From contig NC_079135.1 in NCBI RefSeq assembly GCF_945859705.1, forward strand, positions 121,029,551 to 121,093,550: a DNA stretch of 64,000 nt. The letters are read 5' to 3'. Position 1 is the first letter of the stretch. Each line of letters opens with the position of its first letter. Positions 55,143 through 64,000 of this stretch are shown piece by piece. This DNA comes from Episyrphus balteatus (taxonomy: Eukaryota; Arthropoda; Insecta; Diptera; Syrphidae). Position numbers and translations under genes: made by a program. The notes below the pieces were generated by a model, which saw only the letters and a list, made by a program, of their open reading frames with translations, was not told the origin of the DNA and searched no databases.

Positions 55143-58100
55143 TAATGGACCAATCTTAAGCGCAAATAAATTCGAGTTTTGAAAATAGATTTCACATTCA
55201 CACTTTTATTAATGGAGAAGACCAAATTCATTCACCTTAGAGCCATTTATCGTTTTTATCTAAAAGTAATATATTGCTTTATTGGCTAACATTTCATTTT
55301 TTGTTCAATCTTTTTTATGGTTCATAAAATAATGTTCAAAGAATATTTGTGTGACATTTGCGAAAAAAGGCACTGCCATTAAAGTCATGCATCAAATTAC
55401 TCATCTATTTCAACGGGTTCCTCTCTATAAGACAATCTCATCGGCATTGTAGAGGATATTAAATACAGACAGATAGATCGTTATACACATCAGCAGAAAC
55501 ATAGTATCATAATAGATGATACCTGTCAGAGCAGCGGTTTACTTTTTTGTTTTCAATTGACTGAACACTGACGGACGAATGGACGATCGAAGCCATCTTT
55601 GTGATCTCAACCACGATCTTCGCCGAAATGATCGTGCAACAATCACGCGCATATCTTTTGATCTTTGGCGATTTTGTTTTTTTCTTTTTATTTCCATCAA
55701 ATCCCATCCGGTTTTGTTTTTTTTTTGTTTTTTAATTCTTTAAAAAATAAATGAGGTATTACGCAAAAATTCTCCTAATTTAGACAGAGATTAATTTGTT
55801 TCAATGAAATTCTCAATAAATCAAATCAAACCCTCACGTGTGTGATGAAAGTATGAATTTTAATGATTAATTAATTAAATTTCGATTTTTTATAATTGAC
55901 ACGATTTTGTAGAAGTGATAAAATAAGAGAGAATAAAAAAAGATCCATCGCAAAAATCATGCTGCAAACTAATTTTCTTGTGTGTCGGATCGCTAGAAGC
56001 ACAACACAATGCAACACCACATCGTCATTCACGATCGCAGCAAGAAAAGATTTCATCTCGAATCTTTGATTATTCAGTTGATTTTTTTTTATTTTTGGGA
56101 GAAGTGAATAAGGAACAAAATAATAATAATAAAAAAAAAAGTTAGCAGGTTGTCTTGTAGCTATAAGACTCCATTAAAGCGAACTCAAAATGGGGAAAGG
56201 TATAGTGTAAATTTATGCCAGAGATCGTTGCTCTTTTTTATTTGTGATTGTTTTGTTTTAAATTTAACACCAATACAATGTGTTTGGAATATAGGTTTGC
56301 CATGAATTATTGCTTTCGAACAAAGAATATGTAGGTTTTGAGTTGTGGGGTGGCGATAAACATGCCCTTCAGTCAAAGAGGAAAATAGTTTCAGTATGCT
56401 TTGATTGCCTTATGATGAAGGCCTGACTTTTCAAATGACAGTTACTTAAAAAATTTTGTTTTTCGTTTTATACATATTTGCAGCACCTTTTTTTGGATCA
56501 GATTTTAGCTGGAACCAGATTCGCTCGAACCGATTGATTACTCAACTGACGACGTATAACAATAGTTATAGTATAGACAATAGTTTGTATAACAGTATAA
56601 CAATATTGAATTTAACTAAACTTATGTTTGTCTTTCATTAACTTACTCTGTATATAATGTGATATGGCATTGTACTCTAACGTCATTTTCAATTGTAATC
56701 AGAAAATAGTATTCTAGTACATTATAGAGATCAGTGCTATAAGTCAAGATCTTGTTGACACTTTATCTACCCATTTTGGATATTAACGTCTTGGAATAAT
56801 ATAATCCAATTGCCACTTTCTTAGTGGATTCTTGTTTGAAGCTAAATCTTCTTCTCAAAAATTTAAATATATGCATATAAAGCCTATAAAAGTCAAAAAC
56901 TCTTCCTACAAAAAAAATAGGTATCCAACAGTAAAAAAAAAATTGTAATTTATTTAATACGTCTGCCCATACCCATGCTGACTAATGATGATGACGATCC
57001 ATTCCATTAGGGACTTTTTAAAATACATCAAAAACCAAATAAAAAAAAAAATCTTCACCCTTTTATGATTGAATGCGTGCGCACACGGTCCTCGCATTTA
57101 ATCTTTTTCGTTTTTTTTTTTTTTTCCTTTTTAAAATATGCGGCTACACACAAGAATAAAATCAGGAAATATCGAGGGCGTCTCATCTTTTCTTTACAAG
57201 ATCGTCGTTCGTGTGTATGAAAGAATAAGATACCCCGATGATGTGCGTCATAAAAATTTAAATTGATTTCTGAGTTTTTAACATCAAAAGGGAAGCATGG
57301 GTAATACTCACAAATGTGATTAAAGGAAATGAGAAAAGCGTAAGATCACATACGCATATAATTATTTGATCTTTTTGATGTTTTTTGTTTTTTGTTTTAT
57401 CTAAAAAGATTTTATAGTTTTAAACAAAAAGATAGCGAAACTATGAATTGATTTAAAATTAAAAAGTAAAAAATGGCGCCCAACGAACAGATAATTTTTT
57501 TCTGTCTCTCATAACTTGTAAACTACTTATCAGAATTTGACAAATGATGTGTGGTTGGAAGCGTTTTAATCGTAGTAACATAAAGGTTATGTTAAGAGGC
57601 ACTTTTGTTTGGCCAGAAATACTTTTGAAGGCTTTGTCAGTAATTCGAAAAAGCAAGACTGAGGCTCCACAAAGTCTTCTTGGTTTTTGTGGGTAGTGAT
57701 GGAACAGTTTACAAGCTGTGATATTTGAAAGCAGATATCGATTATAACTTCCGGTTGGTTTCTAATCAAACCAAGATTCTTGTAATAACAATTTTTGACA
57801 GTTAATGAGTGAGTGGTAACTGTGTATAATTGATCGATTTTATGGTTGATGAAATTGGTTTTTTTGTTCAAACAATGTCCAGTAAGTTCTATGCTTCCTT
57901 TTAGCTTAATATGAGCATGACATATTTTATACAATGATCAATGACCCATGCTGTGATGAACCGTCCGTCGTTGTCGTCGTCCTGTCCAAAACAAAGACTT
58001 CCCGATAATCGTTCGTTGACGGTTTTGTTTTTCTTTTTTTACTTTTTTTTTGCTGCCATTGAATTGGAATTTATCGTTAGCCCAACCAAGAGACCCAAGG

Positions 58101-59546
58101 AATACCTTCATTCTGAGGAAATTTCTAAAAGAGTGCGGTCCTTGCACAGCCATTGAACATATAAGATACGCACAAATTGATGGAATACCATCCTTTCTAT
58201 ACCATTCTTCTTCTTCTTCGTCGTCCTCGTCTTCTTTTTCCTTCGAATCGTCATCATCAACATCACTCTGCTGGGTATAGAAAGGAATGAAAATTCCTTC
58301 CTTCTTGCCAAGCCAAAGTTCCACAATTCACCATTCCGTTTTCGAACATAATTACGATTCGCAATTCGCATTGTTCTGTGATGCTTCGTTGACTACCTAC
58401 TATACAAATGTATATAAAATGCATAGCTTTGTATAGGGTCTCAGAGTGACTCTCGTATTTATTTGTTGGTGGTTTGGGCTTCTGCTTCCGCTGAAAGATC
58501 TTTTATTTACAAAATCAGCAGGATGATGTTTTTTATGTTTTTTTCTTGGGTTGCGTTCACGTTCACATCCCCATGAGGTTTCTCTTTATACTCTTTCAAG
58601 ACTATTCTTGGATTTCATTCTTTGGTGTCTATCTTTTGTATTGCGTGAATGTTTTTTTTTTCTGTTTTTGTTTTGTTTTTATATTTGTTTTTACCTTTTC
58701 GATCGCATAGCAGCATACCTTTAGGTAATTTATTTTGAACGTTTCAAAAGATATTCCCTCTCTGTGCTCTTCTCTCTTTTAACAATTTCTTGCGTTTTGT
58801 TTTTGGCATCTGTAGCAAGGTAGATAATTACATGGCAATTAAGTTAATTGAACTGCGCAAAGTTACAGAGAAATGAACAAAACGCAAAAAAAAAGAGCGG
58901 TCTTGGACCTCATATGTACAGGTAATACTGACGTTCATTTGGTACCGTAAAAAAATTACACGTGTTAAAGGTGCATCGAGCAAAGTGGCAAAAGTAATTT
59001 TGTTATTTTTTTTTTCTTCTTTTTCAGTTTTTTGTGAAATTAATTGATTCCTCTAATTTAGGACCAAGGAGGTAAAATGTGTTTAGTAGCACACCATATT
59101 ATACCGTAAGGTAGATTTATGATTTACATATTTCCTTTGAAGGATTTCAGTATTCGTTTTGAGTAATTTGTAGTTGGATGGACGTGTTTTTGACACGTTA
59201 GCGCGATTGAACCCTTTTTAGCTTGAGGGGGCTTTAATTCATTTACAGTAGTTATGTCAAAATGAAAAAAAATAACGGCGTTTACATTGAAGATGGAGTG
59301 ATCGTTAAGCATTGGTATGTGATTTGAGTTGATGTCATTGCTGTCAATAACAGTGACGGAAGTGATAGAGTGAACTTTTTATGAATGGGCCAACTAATAG
59401 CAAATCATGTGGCGCACCCATAATGGCGGATTGATCACTGTCATTTAGTTCTGTTATCGGGCGTTACGTGTGATCTCAGACGCACTTAACGTACTTAAAT
59501 GCGGAAGGTGACTGCATATTTTATTCTCCGTTTTTCCATTTCAAAG

Positions 59547-59626
59547 CCCGATTAGTAATAAATTTAGCTCCTATAAAGATTTAAAGAAGTTTCTGTGGCT
59601 TCTGTAAAGGTTTATAGAAGCAACTT
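59547..59626. mobile_element. 87-bp hairpin family, decayed copy
   Basis: CCCGATTAGTAATAAATTTA, TATAAAG, then TGGCTTCTGTAAAGGTTTATAGAAGC; the right end is eroded. Weak but consistent order of landmarks. Confidence 0.55.
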
Positions 59627-59864
59627 GGAACTTGGTGAGATTTTTCAGCGAAAATTTTTTGCTTTTAAATGATGTAACTTAGAGCTCGTTATGAATATTT
59701 TTCATCAGAGTACATTTGCACAAAGTAGAGGAGAAAATTAAACGAAGCGCTATACAGGCGTTACAGGGACAGAGACTAGATCAGAAAACAGAAAATACAG
59801 CAACTAACATGACTGGAACATATGGAGCATTATAAACACCGTCAACGATACTTCGTATCAAAAG

Positions 59865-59951
59865 CAAGTATACAAATATCGCTTATAAAAAGCTTTAAAT
59901 ATGCTACTATAGTTTCTGTAAGGCCTTATAAAAGCAAAATTGTTAGTAAGG
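59865..59951. mobile_element. 87-bp hairpin family, decayed copy
   Basis: The right half is well conserved: TTTCTGTAAGGCCTTATAAA then AGCAAAATTGTTAGTAAGG. The left half is degenerate (CTTATAAAAAGCTTTAAAT). Confidence 0.6.
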
Positions 59952-61069
59952 CAACGAAACAAAGGAAAAAGACGTGTCACGTGTGAAAAATAATCTCCAA
60001 TAAATTTATGTGGCCAACTGAAGGTGATTTTTTTTTTTTTGATAAGCATGGAAAGGTACTTAATTATTCCTATAAGAACACTGTACGTACTTAACGAACA
60101 GAAATCGCTTTAAATTTATAAATTTTGATTTTTTTTTTTCATTAACCACAAAAAAAACATAGTTTATCTAAAGTACAATGATCTTTTTATGTTTTGAAGA
60201 ATAAAAACAAAACCAAAGCCAGCACTAAAAATTAAAAAAAAAAAAACAAAACCAACCCAAACTATAAATCAAAAAACTTTATGACGAACAAACATATAAA
60301 TGAAAACTCCAAGAACACAAACCAATTGCTATCATCACAGGTTTTTTTGGTTAGATTTTTTTGTTTTTGATTTTTTCTTTTTACAAGAAACGCATAACAT
60401 CGCGTCTTCTTTGCACTTTATCTTAAAGTAAACAAAACAAAAAACACTTTTAGTCTTTTGAGCATACACAAAAACATTGTAAGATTCTTCTTCTTGTGTA
60501 AGATATCTTCATGTTTACGTTTCCTTCAACTATAGGTTCACGTATATGATGTAGATCTTTTTTTAAAGGCCTAAACACAATTTTTTCATTAAAAAAGAAA
60601 AAACTAACGTTGAGTTTTTTTTTTTTATTTAAACAAATAATAAATGAAGCAAATAGTGTGAATGTAAGAAATAGATAGACACAACTCATAACTTGAGAAA
60701 AAAAAAGAGGTAAAGATCAAAGTGTTTATTGGGTTTGAGGCGCTTATATACAGAGGTCCAATATGAAAAAGGTCTTCAATTTTCATCATAATATATGATA
60801 ATTAAGATGAGTTGAAAAAGTTTGAATATATCATTGGTATTGTTATTTTTCCAATCAACTCGAAAAAATATAATGACTTGTGCAAACTTCCTTCTTTAGT
60901 TCTTATTATACACACCACGTTCACGTTTACAACTCAAGTGAAATGTTTATATTTGTTTGTTTATTTTTTGTTGAAAGAGGTTCAAATTGTGGCTGAGAGT
61001 TATCTTTAGAAGCTTATTCTATTATGTTTTTTTGTAAAATGAAAAGAATATTTGGTATCTTTGTGAAGT

Positions 61070-61604
61070 GATATGCTCTCAGAATGTGTATAAGTACTCT
61101 AATTCATAAAGAAAAACAAATAACTGTGAGGATTTGTGATATAATTTTAAGCTTTAAGTAAGCAACCTAAATAGTTTGTGAATTTAAAGGTGACAAAAGT
61201 TATCTAAGAAGCGATGAAGAAATTCTATTTGACTTTGTAAACATGATAAACTGTCAAATTCTTTATTACGTAAAACTATTCAAATGTCGGTGAAAATTAT
61301 AGCCATAAGATTCCCTTCTATAGCTTCTATTTAAATGATATGCTCTCAGAATGTGTATAAGTACTCTAATTCAGAAAGAAAAACAAATAACTGTGAGGAT
61401 TTGTGATATAATTTTAAGCTTTAAGTAAGCAACCTAAATAGTTTGTGGATTTAAAGATGACAATTGTTATCAAAGAAGCGATGAAGAAAGTCTATTTGAC
61501 TTTGTAAACATGATAAACTGTCAAATTCTTTATTACGTTAAACTATCAAAATGTCGGTCGGTGACAATTATCACCATAAGATTCCCTTCTATAGCTTCTA
61601 TTTA
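61070..61604. repeat. Recent tandem duplication, 2 x ~267 bp
   Basis: GATATGCTCTCAGAATGTGT begins at 61070 and again at 61337, and each copy runs to TTCCCTTCTATAGCTTCTAT. The copies differ at only a few positions and a short indel, so the duplication is young. No coding content. Confidence 0.93.
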
Positions 61605-62614
61605 AATGTATAAGGAATAGACTGGGCAGTATTTTATATGGAGAAGATCAGTGGACTAAATCAATACATGTGGTACCTATCCTTTCTTTCTGACTCAACA
61701 CAACATTTTTAAGAAAAGAAGCCAAAAAGTCAAAACAATTCTGTGTTACCAACTTAATGTTTTTGACAGAACAGATTTGTGCTTCGAAGAAGTTTGCAAG
61801 GCCGAATGGGAGGCAACTTATCATAGGGCTTTTAAGCAAGAAGTGCTCAAACGTCAAATTGTCCACTTTTAAGACACTGACATTTGTTTTTCAAATGTGT
61901 TTAGCATCTATGGAAATTATTAAGTTATTGTTTAATTAACTTTCTAAGAGTCTTTAAACAGTCAGCAACTATTTAACTAATAAATTCATACGAAAATTAA
62001 TTAAAAACCCGTATTTTATTAAATTTACAATTTGCATCTGTCATGTTCTTTAGAGTAGGAACTGTCAGATTTCAGTTTGACAGATTTGCTTACTTCCGTA
62101 TTAATCACCTTTAGACCTCAAACGCAATCTGTTTATAATTTTCAACAATCTGCCGACAAATACACACAAGATTTGTGATATTTAATATCAGTGTTATTGA
62201 TGTTCAGCAATTAATTAAATTTAGATTTCGATCAACAAAAATGTGACTTCAACACATCTATTTTTACCAGACCAACACAAATCATCATTATTAATCATAT
62301 TAAACTGTCTCATGCCAACTAATAGAGGAGAGGTCACTTAATCAAATTTATCAGACAGACCTCATCGACTGTTAGTTGATCGAATGACGTTAACATTTGT
62401 CATTTGTTTGTGTCATCAGAAGGAGGAGAGAGGATAGCTGTCAATTGATCAGATGACATTACCATTAACTTTGTCACATCTGTCATGTAATCAGATCTCA
62501 TTTTCTTATAGCAAGATCATAAGAGAAAATTAGGAATATGCAATTTTACAAATTCATTCGGAATTTATTTAATTTGAGCAATTAATAGAATAGGCCAAAG
62601 GTGATTAGGTTAAT

Positions 62615-63000
62615 TGTTTTGGAGGTGTTACAGGCTACTCATGAGTAGGTGATTATTAGATCTAGTACTACAATCAACACATGGTCTTTGCTCGAGTAGA
62701 TAGAAATCTGGTAGTAGATTTTTACTCATCTAGTATAAAATATGTACTAGGTAATCTTCTTTTGAGTAGTTTTACATTTACAAAAGAAGGTACTTTTCTA
62801 ATTTAACAGATAATCTCGTCTTGGTTACAAAAAACGTTAGTTTACTAGAATGTAAAAGATCATCTACTCATAAGTTGTTTAACCTTTCCAAATTTCTTTT
62901 CAAATTTAACAAATGATCTTGTTTGGGCTTCAAAAACCGTAAATTGAATAAATTGTACTAGATCTACGCATGAGTACCTACCTTCTTTTAAATCTCAAAA
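62615..63000. repeat. Remnants of the TTTGGAGGTG hairpin family
   Basis: TTTTGGAGGTGTTACAGGCT then ACTCATGAGTAGGTGATTAT and TAGATCTAGTACTACAATCA, matching unit 1 at 49450-49575; GTACTAGATCTACGCATGAG near 62957 matches unit 2. Degenerate and interrupted. Confidence 0.6.
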
Positions 63001-64000
63001 ACAAGGGGCTATTAACATTTACAGATGGTCTTCTTTTGTTTACAAAAAGCGTTAATTTGAAAGATATTTAATTTGCAATTAGAGCTGTATTCGTTCTTAT
63101 TTGGTAATATACTCATGAGTACCTATAGGTAATTACTATACAAAACGAAACCGCATTATCTTTTTATTCCACTAATTTTTATCTAAAATGACTTATATAT
63201 GTCAAAATGTCAACAAAAGCCGACCAACTCGCAAAGCTAAACTATATCATTATTGACCATTCCCATTGACATTATAGTTTTGATTTTATAAAAAAAAAAT
63301 TCTCAGAAATTTCTATAGATATACAAGGACAAGTCTAATATCTACCTATATGATTTACTGTCATAAAAGTTGTAAGAAAAAAAAACTAAACCGCCCAAAC
63401 CACATATATATAGAAAATTAGAAAACAAAACTAACTCACTTCAAAACTTATCACACAACACTTCAGATAATAGCTTTATAACATGCGCTAGCTTGACATT
63501 TCTCATGTCACTTGTCATTCAATAATAATAATTTGTCGTCGTCACATTTTACTATCTTCAATTATTACTATTATCACCCGCTGTTTATTATAACACATAC
63601 AACCGTATATATATCAGTTTAGATTCCTAAGCATACACAACATGTGTATAAAAGCGAGGGACTTTGTCAACAAATTTTGTCGGCACCTCTTTGTATCTAC
63701 TTGCGCCCAGCCAAGCCCAACTTATATCAATATTTTTCTCGCCATGCTAAAAAAAAAAACCGACAGACTACAAAACATACATTATGTATGAAGATTGCCG
63801 CAAAAAAAAAAAAAACACGAGTGCTAATATCTAAAAGTAAACATTTAACAAATAATTATATATTTATCAAATGCGAAAAAAACTAGAACTGTTCGATTTC
63901 ATACTCTGTACTCAACGTATTTTTAATTGCGTTGGTGCGATTCACACACGCACTCCTATAAGACTTCTATAAGCGCCCGTTGATTGATTCTAATTGAGGT

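Larger units (their letters stand above)
45688..64000. other. Gene-free region, probable fz4 first intron / upstream DNA
   Basis: No coding exon is recognisable in 18.3 kb. I searched on the minus strand for the missing N-terminal CRD exon (two Cys, a YNxT/MPN-type motif) and did not find it. Open frames at 48016-48525, 52558-52830, 53296-53580 and 57938-58324 are low-complexity or unrecognised. The parts at about 50.4-53.6 and 55.4-58.5 kb look compositionally richer than the flanks, which might reflect regulatory DNA. Contents that can be named are listed separately. Confidence 0.6.

Noticed and set aside
57938..58324. Acidic 128-codon minus-strand frame
   Set aside because: The Asp/Glu run comes from a TTC/GTC microsatellite on +; no other support.

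Overview
This is a non-coding-rich, AT-rich window from an insect nuclear genome, most probably a fly (Diptera, Brachycera). The evidence is intron-containing genes with GT-AG junctions, two insect-type gustatory-receptor-like exons, orthologues of the ubiquitin protease USP16/45 and of Frizzled-4, and a high density of degenerate transposons. I cannot fix the family or species from sequence alone.

Three protein-coding loci are supported. (1) A complete USP16/45-type deubiquitinase lies on the minus strand: six coding exons between 38089 and 21830, joined in frame to 1005 residues, with ZnF-UBP, Cys box and His box all present. (2) Two paralogous seven-transmembrane gustatory-receptor-like first exons (29048-29885 and 31742-32606) lie on the plus strand inside the 10.2-kb first intron of the protease. 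Each ends at a phase-1 splice donor, and I find no shared 3' exon. (3) The large terminal exon of a Frizzled-4-like Wnt receptor lies on the minus strand (45687-44194). Its upstream exon, holding the signal peptide and start of the cysteine-rich domain, is not recognisable and probably lies beyond the window, so 45.7-64 kb is most likely its first intron and/or upstream regulatory DNA.

Layout: 1-21.8 kb has no recognisable gene but carries foldback and inverted-repeat elements (1.4-kb palindromes at 3-4.4 and 15.5-17 kb, a 147-bp tandem array at 9.4-10.1 kb, MITEs). 21.8-38.1 kb is the protease gene, with nested receptors and several non-LTR retrotransposon remnants, two of them with clear target-site duplications. 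38.1-44.2 kb is intergenic, with a tandem duplication invaded by MITEs and a broken mariner copy. 44.2-45.7 kb is the Frizzled exon. 45.7-64 kb is gene-free, with more short hairpin elements, a tRNA-like segment inside a TIR element, and a 267-bp tandem duplication.

The most unusual structure is a family of ultra-short hairpin elements, four of them exactly 87 bp long, scattered between 39.7 and 60 kb. One interrupts a mariner transposase reading frame, and removing it with a 2-bp duplication restores the expected protein motif, so the unit moves (or moved) as a discrete 87-bp piece. Other second-look items are the nested receptor exons without a 3' partner, a Tyr in place of the Trp of the Frizzled KTxxxW motif, and two chains of nested insertions whose relative ages can be read directly.
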